Positions 27,853-35,157 of a DNA stretch of 35,157 bases are shown piece after piece. The notes beneath the pieces are model-generated. The model did no database searches and was not told where the DNA came from. It was given only the letters and a program-made list of their open reading frames with translations. Where the stretch lies: positions 1 to 35,157 of IMG/VR virus record IMGVR_UViG_3300037459_000158, one strand, 5' to 3'. How positions within the stretch are numbered: position 1 is the first letter of the stretch; each line of letters starts with the position of its first letter. The DNA comes from a virus. Both the position numbers and the translations under genes were made by a program.

Positions 27853-29471
27853 TATGATGCTAGCTTTGCAAGGTTGACGGGTTCGAGTTTCGTTTTCTTT
27901 TTCGTGGCCTTCTTCTTGGCCGTTTTCTTCTTGGCTTTGGCGGTCTCTTTCGCCTTGGCCTCTCGCTTCACATCTTTTTCAATCTGTGCCGAGTCGATAT
28001 CGAACATAGTACACGCATCCTTGAAAGAATCGTGAAGTTTTCCATTCCAATCTCTGTGTCCTTCCCGGCTCACGACCAACTCGACAACGATGCTTCGCAC
28101 TTCAGAGCCTTTGGCCGTTTCCAGATAGTCGAGCAGAAACTTACCCCATTTCATATCCCAGGCATCCTTCGCCATGGTGTAGGGAATCTCTCGACGCTTG
28201 ATGAGGGCCTGAAGGTTGTCGCTGGTGTACCAATTATGGGTCAGTGATTTAGCAAGAAACAACCAGAATTTGTCGGTGACTTTCGTTGACTTGGCGTTGT
28301 CAGCGATCTGAGCTAGAGATTCCTTGAACACCTGGGCCTGGATCTTCCTTTTCGCTGTCTCTCTTTTCTGCTCGTCCTTCCATTTATTATCTCGATTCCC
28401 TGACTCTCGCGCCCACTTGAACTTCTTTTTGAGGACCGCTTCGGCTTCCTTTTTATTCACGGTAGGGAGAAGCCCATCCTCGGTTTGAACCAATGTGATC
28501 TCAGGACAATCCTTACCGAGCAACTCTTGATAGCTCCGGGTCTTGCCATCCTGGTAGCATTGTTTTTTGAGTTCAAGCAGGGAACTGTTGTGCGACAGCC
28601 GACCATAGGAGATATGCTTCTCAGCTTCTTTCCCCGCCAGAACTTCCTTGCCCTGGGCTTTTGCTTTCTCTATGAGGATCGCTTGGTTGGTTTCCACTTT
28701 AGCGCGGAAACACTCCGGGTCAGTACACACATCTGCACTCGTATTCGGGTAGAGATCCTTCTGATTCCCGGTGCGCTTGGGACAGGTCGTACAGGGTCCT
28801 GCCTTGGGTAGCAGCTTTTCATCCTTCGTGGAAAAACCACAACCCTTGAGTCGGATCATGTAGTTTTCCTCGATATGGTCCTTAGCTGCACGGAAAGTCA
28901 TTGCTCCGTCTTCGTTCCAGTTGTCCCCTTCAAGAATTTCTTGCAGAGCCTTATCCTGTTGGGCTTTGCCGGGGATACGAGCGATCAGCAGCCCTATGGA
29001 GGCAGAGATCTCCCCCTTGTCCAAAGCCTTCTGGCCTTTACCGCAGAGACTTACCAGCTTCAGCCGACCATAGATATAGGCTCGGCTCTTGTTGATCTTC
29101 TCGGCCAAGTCCTCGGCTTTGTACCCGAACTTGTCGAGCATGTAGCGGTAGCCTTTGGCTTCCTCTATCTCTGTGAGGTCCTGACGCTGAAGGTTCTCGA
29201 TCATCCCAAGCTCAAAGGCTTCTTCGTCCGTCAATTTCTTGGTGATCGCTGGAATGGTTTTGACCTTGGCTTCCTTGCTGGCCCGGAACCTTCGTTCCCC
29301 GACGACCAGCTGGAACTTATCGCCGTTGGGTCTAACCAAGATCGGTTGAAGAACTCCGTGAGTCTTGATGCTATCGGCCAGTTCCGTCAGCTGCTCTGGA
29401 TCGAAGTGCTTGCGTGGGTTGGTTTTGGAGATGGTGACGCTCTCCAATGGAAGATTGATTACATTTCCCAT
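27852..29471 (-). CDS. ParB-like partition protein (539 aa)
   Basis: The start MGNVINLPLESVTISKTNPR matches ParB N-terminal domains. The CTP-binding motif GERRFRA stands at residues 58-64 and ENLQRQ at 92-97, and a helix-turn-helix at about 117-138 (EDLAEKINKSRAYIYGRLKL). A cysteine cluster follows (CTTCPKRTGN ... CTDPECFRAK), as I recall from ParB-like proteins of mobile elements. The C-terminus is long and Lys-rich. ParB binds parS and spreads by CTP hydrolysis; the parS-like site at 12388-12403 fits. No ParA is in the window. Confidence 0.85.
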   Translation of the reverse strand: MGNVINLPLESVTISKTNPRKHFDPEQLTELADSIKTHGVLQPILVRPNGDKFQLVVGERRFRASKEAKVKTIPAITKKLTDEEAFELGMIENLQRQDLTEIEEAKGYRYMLDKFGYKAEDLAEKINKSRAYIYGRLKLVSLCGKGQKALDKGEISASIGLLIARIPGKAQQDKALQEILEGDNWNEDGAMTFRAAKDHIEENYMIRLKGCGFSTKDEKLLPKAGPCTTCPKRTGNQKDLYPNTSADVCTDPECFRAKVETNQAILIEKAKAQGKEVLAGKEAEKHISYGRLSHNSSLLELKKQCYQDGKTRSYQELLGKDCPEITLVQTEDGLLPTVNKKEAEAVLKKKFKWARESGNRDNKWKDEQKRETAKRKIQAQVFKESLAQIADNAKSTKVTDKFWLFLAKSLTHNWYTSDNLQALIKRREIPYTMAKDAWDMKWGKFLLDYLETAKGSEVRSIVVELVVSREGHRDWNGKLHDSFKDACTMFDIDSAQIEKDVKREAKAKETAKAKKKTAKKKATKKKTKLEPVNLAKLAS

Positions 29472-29493
29472 TTCCCTATCCTTTCTTTTCGTC

Positions 29494-29506
29494 CTAACAA
29501 TTCCCC
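29494..29506 (-). promoter_or_regulatory. dispersed-motif copy upstream of the ParB gene
   Basis: GGGGAATTGTTAG, one base longer than the consensus, lies 22 bases before the ParB start, between it and the upstream small gene. A gap of 78 bases separates the two genes. Confidence 0.65.
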
Positions 29507-29549
29507 TGGGGAGTTATTCCCCATTAAAGAATTTTAACACATAACCCTG

Positions 29550-29786
29550 TCAATCCTCTCCCTTCATCACGGTAATCAGGCGGTCATACCTCTTGGTCAG
29601 GCTCTCGTCACCCATAGCTTCGACCAAAGGTCGCATATGCTCTGCCTCCGTGACGCTCTTGAGGAAATCCTTCTCAACTTGCCTGAAATAGATCCACAGA
29701 CACTTGGTACAGCGTGAACGAAACCCGTTGGGTGGGCCTTCGGCGGGGAAGTAGAGGGGATGGATCTCGCAGTAGCTTTCCGTCAT
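29550..29786 (-). CDS. small zinc-binding protein (78 aa)
   Basis: ATG 29786 overlaps the RuvC-like stop (ATGA). The N-terminal half has CEIHP and CTKC, resembling a mini treble clef or HNH remnant, followed by a helical, charged tail (VTEAEHMRPLVEAMGDESLT). It is coupled to the resolvase gene. Function unknown. Confidence 0.65.
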   Translation of the reverse strand: MTESYCEIHPLYFPAEGPPNGFRSRCTKCLWIYFRQVEKDFLKSVTEAEHMRPLVEAMGDESLTKRYDRLITVMKGED

Positions 29787-30361
29787 ATGAGACTCGCAGC
29801 TTTCAGGGCATCTCGCTGGTACTCGGTGACGGTCTCTGCGTTGGGATCTTCGATGGCTTCACCTATCTTGGTCAGCACCAGGGCATCAGCCAGGTCGTCG
29901 GAGTCCAGGTCGATCTTCCACCGCTTGAGGACCTCCTTGGGAATCATGCTCTTGCTCCCGGGGCTACCCACGAAACGCTTCAATGTGGAGGGTGAGACAA
30001 GAATGTAAGGCACTTCCATATCATTGAGCGTAAACCTTACGATTCCTCCGATCTCACAGAGGATGGACTTGCCACGGCCTATGGCTCCGAAAGCGTAGTC
30101 CTCCAGGATCACTTCGTCGGAGTGGTCAGCGAAGAACCTCACCCTTTCAACAATGTGATCCCATTTCTCTTCTCTTGATGGTCCCGGTTTCTTCTTCGTC
30201 GGCCGAGGGAAATCAATGAGGAAAAAGGAGTAGCCTTTCTTATTCAGAACGCCTGGGTGAGACACGCTATCTATAGTGCCGGCGAATTGTTGCAGAGCAT
30301 CAGTGCGTATGCACAGCCCTGTGGAGTTGAGCGACAGGTCAATACCTAAGATGCTTTTCAC
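29783..30361 (-). CDS. RuvC-like Holliday-junction resolvase (192 aa)
   Basis: GTG 30361 has AAAGGTGAT upstream and overlaps the previous stop by 23 bases. Motifs fit the RuvC family: GIDLSLNSTG with Asp8, VILEDYAFG with Glu87 and the C-terminal DDLADALVL with Asp157/Asp160. A KSMIPKEVLKRW segment precedes the last motif, as in phage RuvC-like resolvases. It should cut branched DNA in recombination or before packaging. Confidence 0.85.
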   Translation of the reverse strand: MKSILGIDLSLNSTGLCIRTDALQQFAGTIDSVSHPGVLNKKGYSFFLIDFPRPTKKKPGPSREEKWDHIVERVRFFADHSDEVILEDYAFGAIGRGKSILCEIGGIVRFTLNDMEVPYILVSPSTLKRFVGSPGSKSMIPKEVLKRWKIDLDSDDLADALVLTKIGEAIEDPNAETVTEYQRDALKAASLI

Positions 30362-30764
30362 TGTCCATCACCTTTCTGAAGGGTCCGTAGAGATCGTCCG
30401 ACACCTTGAGCAGCCGCTCAAAGATTCGTCTTACTGGCTTCTCCTTGATCCGTTTCTTGGGTCTGCAACCGAAAGGACAGTGCATCCTCTCGTCTTTGGT
30501 AGCCCCGTACAGCTGGCAGAGGATCGGCCTGACCTCATGGATCGAGCAGAGCCCCTCCTTTAAGTAGGGACAAGTGAGCGAATCCATGTTCGTGGCTAAC
30601 AGCTCCTCCTGGCCCCGCTGCTGGAGCCAATCGACAATGACGAGCTGCTCCGCTTCGCTCCAGAAGACAGGACCGCAGGCTTCCTGACACTTCTTCTTGC
30701 ACTCAAACTCCGGTATCCTGCTGGAGACTCGGTCGTACAGCTCCTTGGCGTGGCTGAGATTCAT
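30339..30764 (-). CDS. YkgJ-like Cys-cluster protein (141 aa)
   Basis: ATG 30764 is an ATGA overlap start. Cysteines follow the YkgJ-type pattern: FECKKKCQEACG, then CPYL..GLCSIHEVRPILCQLYG and CPFGC. YkgJ proteins are thought to bind zinc or iron; the role is not established. It lies between the SbcC-like ATPase and the resolvase, so a link with DNA repair is suggested only by position. Confidence 0.75.
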   Translation of the reverse strand: MNLSHAKELYDRVSSRIPEFECKKKCQEACGPVFWSEAEQLVIVDWLQQRGQEELLATNMDSLTCPYLKEGLCSIHEVRPILCQLYGATKDERMHCPFGCRPKKRIKEKPVRRIFERLLKVSDDLYGPFRKVMDSEKHLRY

Positions 30765-32626
30765 AGCTGTACGACGCTTGAAACCCCCTCCTCGTTCTTC
30801 ACCATGTAGAACTGCGCCCACTTCACCGGCGGCTTCTTGAACTCCTTCTCAGGAATCATGAGGCTCCAGAAGACAAAGCTCTGATCCAGCTTCGCTTCCT
30901 TGATCATATCCAGCATGACCATCCTAAAGGGTGGGGTCAGAATCTCAGCGTTGTCCACACAGATGAAGTTGAATTTCGACCACTTCGCCAGGGCGATCTG
31001 CAAGGCCACACCCAAACGAAATCGCTCCGACCTGGACAAGCTGGCTACGGGTCGGTTCCTGGCTTTGATCAGCCATGGGTCCACTTGGATATCCAACTCA
31101 AACCCGAACTGCTTCAGGGGTCCATTGACCGCATCCTGAAACAAGGAAACCTTGTCATGGATCAGCTGTAGCCGAACCCCCTTGGGTCCGAAGAACTCGA
31201 CCAGGGATTCCAGGTGTCCGGACTGGATCTCCAGCTCCTTCATTTTCTCGGCTACTTGGTCGACCATGTCCCGGCGCAGTTTCCATTGCTTCGCTTTCTC
31301 CAGGACACTCCGGCCGACCTTGATTCTCTCCGCAAGTTCAGCCTTCCACTTCTCCAGCTTGACCACTTCTGGGTTCTCCGTCGTGTCCTCCTGACCCTCC
31401 AGGTCCTTCAGCTTTTCTTCCAGTTCTTTCAGCTTCTCCTTATTGCTGTTGTAACTCTTGGTCGTTTTCCGGAAGACTTCAGCCTCTGCTTCGACTTCAG
31501 AGGGAGAAGTGTAGTCAGCCTCTAGCTTCATCATTTTCTCTTTGAGGTCGTGGGCTTCCCCCTGCTTCTCCCTCTCCAGGGCCGTCTGTTCCACCACCCC
31601 GGCCTGAATCTGCTTCACCTGGGCAGGACACTTGAAGGTAGCCCCAATGCAGGAGCCGTCGAAGTGTTCCAGTAGCACCTTGGCCTGGGAGTGCTGTGTC
31701 ATGTGGGCCAGGGCGTAGGTGCGGGCGCGTTCCAGCTCGTCGTGCTTCTTCTTGTGTGCTGCCTCATTCTTCTTCGCCTTGTTCAATTTGGCGGTCAGCT
31801 CCTTGGCTGCATCTTTGGTGGGCTTCTGGATGTTCTCGAACCAGTTGTTCAGGGTGGTGATCTCACCCCGCAGCCGGTCCATTGCGTTGCGCTGAAACCC
31901 CTTGCCGTGTCCAATCAGCTCTGCTGTCTCTGCAATCGCTTCCTTCTCCTGATCCTCAATACCCCGCAGCTGTGCCTCGATCTTGTCGATGGGTGGTTCT
32001 TCACCCTCCGGAGGATCTGGGGCCTTGGTCTGCTTGATCTCCCGGTTCACATCGGTGCGTTCCCGGTACACCTTTTCGTAGGCAGCGTCCAGGACCGGGA
32101 TAGAGTTGAACTTCAATCCACTGACGAACTCTAGCGCAGCTAGATCCCCGTCGAACTTCTCGAGGATTGCTTCATGTTTGACCTCAACCCCAATGATATT
32201 TAGGATCGCTTCCTTCTGCACCTTGGAATCCCACAGAAAGAAGTCCGTTGTGTTGAGGCACGCCGATATGATCTCCGGACGGAAGGGAAGCTCGACAGTC
32301 TCGCAGGACTCACCCTTTTCGTTGATCCATTCGACGTAACGATTTGTCAGGGCAACACCCCGCTCGGCTATACCCCAATCCGTTTCGACACGGACCTGGA
32401 ACCGCTTGGCATCGTCCAGGTCGTGAATCAGATCCCTTACGTTGTCGTTGCGCTTGCGGTAGCTCTCGCACTGACCGACCAGGGCGAACTCGATGGCCTT
32501 TTTGATTGAGCTCTTTCCCGCGTTCAAGGAACCCAGGAACAGGTGGATTTTTGGAGTCTTCTTGAACTGCAAGTAGGTCTTTCGGTGACTGGTGAAATTG
32601 TCCAGCGATAGGCTATTGATCAGCAT
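30761..32626 (-). CDS. SbcC/Rad50-like SMC-type ATPase (621 aa)
   Basis: It has a Walker A GSLNAGKSS at residues 32-40, long coiled-coil parts (EAEAEVFRKTTKSYNSNKEK), a possible zinc-hook-like segment with cysteines in the middle (CIGATFKCPAQ), a signature-like LSRSE and a Walker B ICVDNAE. In canonical SbcC the Asp is followed by Glu; here it is Asn. No SbcD nuclease gene is beside it; a PD-(D/E)XK nuclease is two genes upstream. A role in DNA-end handling or recombination is inferred. Confidence 0.85.
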   Translation of the reverse strand: MLINSLSLDNFTSHRKTYLQFKKTPKIHLFLGSLNAGKSSIKKAIEFALVGQCESYRKRNDNVRDLIHDLDDAKRFQVRVETDWGIAERGVALTNRYVEWINEKGESCETVELPFRPEIISACLNTTDFFLWDSKVQKEAILNIIGVEVKHEAILEKFDGDLAALEFVSGLKFNSIPVLDAAYEKVYRERTDVNREIKQTKAPDPPEGEEPPIDKIEAQLRGIEDQEKEAIAETAELIGHGKGFQRNAMDRLRGEITTLNNWFENIQKPTKDAAKELTAKLNKAKKNEAAHKKKHDELERARTYALAHMTQHSQAKVLLEHFDGSCIGATFKCPAQVKQIQAGVVEQTALEREKQGEAHDLKEKMMKLEADYTSPSEVEAEAEVFRKTTKSYNSNKEKLKELEEKLKDLEGQEDTTENPEVVKLEKWKAELAERIKVGRSVLEKAKQWKLRRDMVDQVAEKMKELEIQSGHLESLVEFFGPKGVRLQLIHDKVSLFQDAVNGPLKQFGFELDIQVDPWLIKARNRPVASLSRSERFRLGVALQIALAKWSKFNFICVDNAEILTPPFRMVMLDMIKEAKLDQSFVFWSLMIPEKEFKKPPVKWAQFYMVKNEEGVSSVVQL

Positions 32627-32664
32627 TGTCTCTCCCGTTTTTTAGTACCAACTCAATGAATTGA

Positions 32665-32676
32665 CTAACATTCCCC
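32665..32676 (-). promoter_or_regulatory. dispersed-motif copy upstream of the SbcC-like gene
   Basis: GGGGAATGTTAG lies 6 bases after the preceding gene's stop and 38 bases before the SbcC-like start. It is the rightmost copy seen and matches the consensus exactly. Confidence 0.7.
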
Positions 32677-32681
32677 AAGCT

Positions 32682-32900
32682 CTAGGTCGGGAGCCTTCGG
32701 TACGGCCATGCTTCGAAGCGTTTGATGGACAGCTCGATACTCGCAACACCCTCCTTGTTCCCAATAGCTTCCATGAGATCCCGGTAGGCTCTCAGCGCAT
32801 GGGAAGCCAGAACGTCCTGCGCTCTAAAGACGACAACTGGCTCGTTCTCGTCGTGAATCCGGTCAATCTTAATCTCTCCGTACTTCACATCTTTTGCCAT
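32682..32900 (-). CDS. small hypothetical protein (72 aa)
   Basis: ATG 32900 overlaps the nuclease stop (TAATG). The product is mostly helical with a beta start (YGEIKIDRIHDENEPVVVFR) and a final basic piece (RFEAWPYRRLPT). The PVVVFRAQDVLASHALRAYR stretch recalls phage proteins without assigned function. It lies between the nuclease and the SbcC-like gene. Confidence 0.65.
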   Translation of the reverse strand: MAKDVKYGEIKIDRIHDENEPVVVFRAQDVLASHALRAYRDLMEAIGNKEGVASIELSIKRFEAWPYRRLPT

Positions 32901-34024
32901 TACTCTTCCTCCTCCTGGGATGGTTTCTTTTTGAACTCGAACTCACTATGAGATCGGTTCTCGGATACTTCCTGGAGATCTCTCTCAAACTCAGGGTATC
33001 TCCGGAAGGTCTTTTTCAAGAGCTGTTTGCTTGGGGCCAGGCCGTTGAGTGGATCCAGTCCGTACTGCTCGTTGAGTTTCATCAGCGCAGCCCTGTCATA
33101 CTTCCACTTCTCGACAAGATGGAAGTCCAGGACCTCCTCGGTCAACTCGATCTTCGTGTCCTCTTTAGAGGCAAAGTGCTTGAGGGCTTGCATCATCTTG
33201 GCTGATCGTTTCCTCATCGTCAGGGCTGTCTCAGCTATGCTCAAAGCATCATCGTACTTCTGGACCTGGACGACAGCCTTGCTATCCAAACCAGCGGTAA
33301 TCAGGGGACACTCCAGCTGGCAGTAATTGCATGTGCTGTGACCACCCATGGCCGGGAAGTGATTGTTCTCTATGGCCTCCAGTAAATTGCTTTCCCATCC
33401 CTCGATCTGTGGCTGCACGGCGATCAGCAGTTCGTCTTTGCTGAAGGTCCGGTCCCGGATCACTCCGAACCTCACGAAGTCCAGGTGGAAGTTGATCTCA
33501 GTCAGGTGCGGGAACACCTTGGACAGCAACCAGGGGTAGTAAACGGTCTGGATGGTCTCCACGTCAAAGACAGCACGGTTCGTCTTGTAGTCGTAAATGT
33601 CGGCCACGTCCCCGTGCATTTCTACGCGATCCAGAGTACCTGAGTAGGGGCTGTATTTGATGGGCGTGTCCGGTGGGACGGGCTTGAAATCCCAATCCAG
33701 GAGAATGTTGAACTCTGTGGCATAGATCCGCTCCGGGTAGAAGATGGATCGTTCGCACCAACGATTAATGAGGCCCTGACAATCAGGGTAAGCCTGGGCA
33801 ATCTCCTCTGCCTTGGCATAGTGGGTGTACTGACCTGTCTCTACAAGGTGGTCCACATATTCTTTAGCGGCCGCGTGGAAGTGAGTCCCTCGAACGGAAG
33901 CCTCCGAGTCACCCTTGCGGATCCCTTTGATGTGATGCTGTTGGTAATGGTAAAGGCAGCGAGCGTCGGTGAGAGAGGATTGTCGGATTCGGACTGGAAG
34001 TTCTAGTGCAACTCGCTTCGGCAT
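32900..34024 (-). CDS. PD-(D/E)XK nuclease with Fe-S-type cysteines (374 aa)
   Basis: I chose ATG 34024 (GAGGA 3 bases upstream). The nuclease motifs GTLDRV (Asp132) and YDYKT (Asp145, Lys147) define the PD-(D/E)XK core, with GTHFHA before. Four cysteines, Cys23 near the N-terminus and Cys232, Cys235 and Cys239 (CNYCQLEC) near the C-terminus, match the Fe-S cluster pattern of RecB/Cas4/AddB nucleases. It is likely an exonuclease for recombination and lies between the RDF-like and SbcC-like genes. Confidence 0.85.
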   Translation of the reverse strand: MPKRVALELPVRIRQSSLTDARCLYHYQQHHIKGIRKGDSEASVRGTHFHAAAKEYVDHLVETGQYTHYAKAEEIAQAYPDCQGLINRWCERSIFYPERIYATEFNILLDWDFKPVPPDTPIKYSPYSGTLDRVEMHGDVADIYDYKTNRAVFDVETIQTVYYPWLLSKVFPHLTEINFHLDFVRFGVIRDRTFSKDELLIAVQPQIEGWESNLLEAIENNHFPAMGGHSTCNYCQLECPLITAGLDSKAVVQVQKYDDALSIAETALTMRKRSAKMMQALKHFASKEDTKIELTEEVLDFHLVEKWKYDRAALMKLNEQYGLDPLNGLAPSKQLLKKTFRRYPEFERDLQEVSENRSHSEFEFKKKPSQEEEE

Positions 34025-34028
34025 TTCC

Positions 34029-35157
34029 TCAAAAGGCCGTCCACTCAGAACCCTGGTCTTCGTCCTCATGCGGGGGGGGTTCTTCCTGCTTCGGCTCTGC
34101 CTCTGCCTTCTTCTCTTTCTCCTCTTCCTCTTTGGGAGCCGCTTCCTTTTTAGCTGGCTTCAGCTTCTTGATCTGATCCGCTAGCTCCTTCATCAGCCAG
34201 TCAGGATTGGTGATTCCCTGCTCCATCCATTCGGTGACCTGTTTGACGGTGGGCTTCAGCTTTTTGACAGCCTTGAGGACATTGGCAAGGAACTTCGTTG
34301 CAGCTTCCAGGTCCCCGCCGTAGTGGTGCAGCAGCGCATCGTGCTTGGCCTTGGTCAGCTTCATCTTCTTGGACAGCTTGTCGAACTCGATAATGTCTTT
34401 GTGCTCAACCTTAGCCTCTGCTTCTGGCTCGGCTTCCTCCGGGGCTTTCCCTTCCGGATAGAACTCAGGCTGTATGACCTTGGCATCCTCTTCTTCGGTG
34501 AGAGTCACAACGCCGGGAAGCTCCCTGCCTGCTCCAATGGCGAGTACCTTTCGTTCCTGCAAAGCAAAGTGATGCTCCAGCTGGAAGGACTGCGCTACCA
34601 TTTCCTCCAGCATCTTCTCGTGATCATCGGCACGGAACTCAACATGCGCAAAGAAAGCATTGGATGTTTTGGTCGCGCCCTTGGAGTCGCGGTATCGCGC
34701 CTGCCCTGGTTTGAGGACAAGGCGTAGCTTCAACCCTGCCAAACGGCCCCGCGTGAGCGTGTGGATTCGGTTCAGACCACTGAAGATCCTGCGGATCGAC
34801 TCATACGATGTGGTGTTGAACACGGAGACTGCACCCATGACTCTCTGCTCTGGAATCATGAACCGCAGCTGGCCGTGGGGCTTGCACATTTTCTTCTCTA
34901 ACTCAGGACAACCATCATCCCCGCAAGGTGTCCAGGGCGCAAACCGCTTGCCTTTGTATTCCTCCAAGATCTTCTTGTCCTTGATCTCAGAGAGAACGCG
35001 CTGCGCTTGCAGCCCGTCACCATGGCATTTTCGCTCTGAGGATCCCCACCATGCGTAGCTGGTCCCAAAGACCTGTTCGATATCGTCACTGACAAACTGA
35101 ATGTTGAAGGACCGGACGGGGTTCTTGTCCGTAAGGCCTTCTTCCTCGGCCTGTTTG
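34029..35157 (-). CDS. RDF-like/phage 'metal-binding' protein, 5'-partial (375 aa visible)
   Basis: The frame is open to the window edge, so the start is missing. The N-terminal visible part (FNIQFVSDDIEQVFGTSYAW, KCHGDG) and the middle CGDDGCPELEKKMCKPHGQL and SVFNTTSYESIRRIFSGLNR match, by memory, the phage family often annotated as recombination directionality factor-like or hydrolase/metal-binding. Its Cys residues suggest zinc. The C-terminus is a Glu/Lys-rich tail. It heads the recombination gene group. Recombination directionality activity is not established for most members. Confidence 0.65.
   Translation of the reverse strand, partial: KQAEEEGLTDKNPVRSFNIQFVSDDIEQVFGTSYAWWGSSERKCHGDGLQAQRVLSEIKDKKILEEYKGKRFAPWTPCGDDGCPELEKKMCKPHGQLRFMIPEQRVMGAVSVFNTTSYESIRRIFSGLNRIHTLTRGRLAGLKLRLVLKPGQARYRDSKGATKTSNAFFAHVEFRADDHEKMLEEMVAQSFQLEHHFALQERKVLAIGAGRELPGVVTLTEEEDAKVIQPEFYPEGKAPEEAEPEAEAKVEHKDIIEFDKLSKKMKLTKAKHDALLHHYGGDLEAATKFLANVLKAVKKLKPTVKQVTEWMEQGITNPDWLMKELADQIKKLKPAKKEAAPKEEEEKEKKAEAEPKQEEPPPHEDEDQGSEWTAF

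Overview
The window looks like the early or accessory half of a large tailed-phage genome, or more likely a phage-plasmid. It is coding-dense, with genes packed into long same-strand operons joined by ATGA, TGATG, TAATG and GTGA overlaps. It carries phage-type replication and recombination genes, an embedded tRNA and dozens of small unknown proteins. No capsid, tail, terminase or lysis gene is seen. The host cannot be named. Twin-arginine signal peptides, a ribosome-modulation-factor-like protein and a YegP-like protein point loosely to a Gram-negative bacterium, and Shine-Dalgarno sequences are of the standard AGGAGG type. ParB with a parS-like site, a small serine resolvase and iteron-like repeats fit an element that can be maintained extrachromosomally.

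Layout. (1) 1-5090, plus strand: about 15 small co-directional genes, with DNA-binding proteins, zinc ribbons, a serine recombinase and small membrane peptides. (2) 5091-5188: junction where the two operons converge. (3) 5189-17831, minus strand: about 38 small genes, rich in zinc ribbons and small membrane peptides, with a HAD-like phosphatase, an RyR-domain protein, an RMF-like protein, four of the five twin-arginine signal proteins, a parS-like site, and a VWA protein at the upstream end. A 0.7-kb noncoding block at 6197-6900 carries tandem decamers, and iteron-like repeats lie just upstream at 18001-18089. (4) 18182-25920, minus: radical SAM protein, primase-helicase, SF2 helicase, the fifth twin-arginine protein and a YegP-like protein. 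(5) 25920-27420: a TnpB-like protein with substituted RuvC catalytic residues, a structured noncoding segment with a terminator, and an initiator-like tRNA-Met. (6) 27421-35157, minus: ParB-like protein, RuvC-like resolvase, YkgJ-like protein, SbcC-like ATPase, Fe-S PD-(D/E)XK nuclease and an RDF-like protein running off the window.

The most unusual signal is a dispersed 12-base motif, consensus GGGGAATGTTAG. I count about 35 copies, all in the same orientation on the minus (transcribed) strand and none found on the plus strand. They sit at gene boundaries or near gene starts, often in arrays spaced 24-28 bp. In seven genes the motif itself provides the stop codon. It resembles in concept the stoperators or start-associated sequences of actinobacteriophages, but I do not recognise the sequence. 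Second is the nuclease-dead-looking TnpB-like protein, whose start lies at one copy of this motif just after a structured RNA region. Coordinates and motif counts were read by eye.
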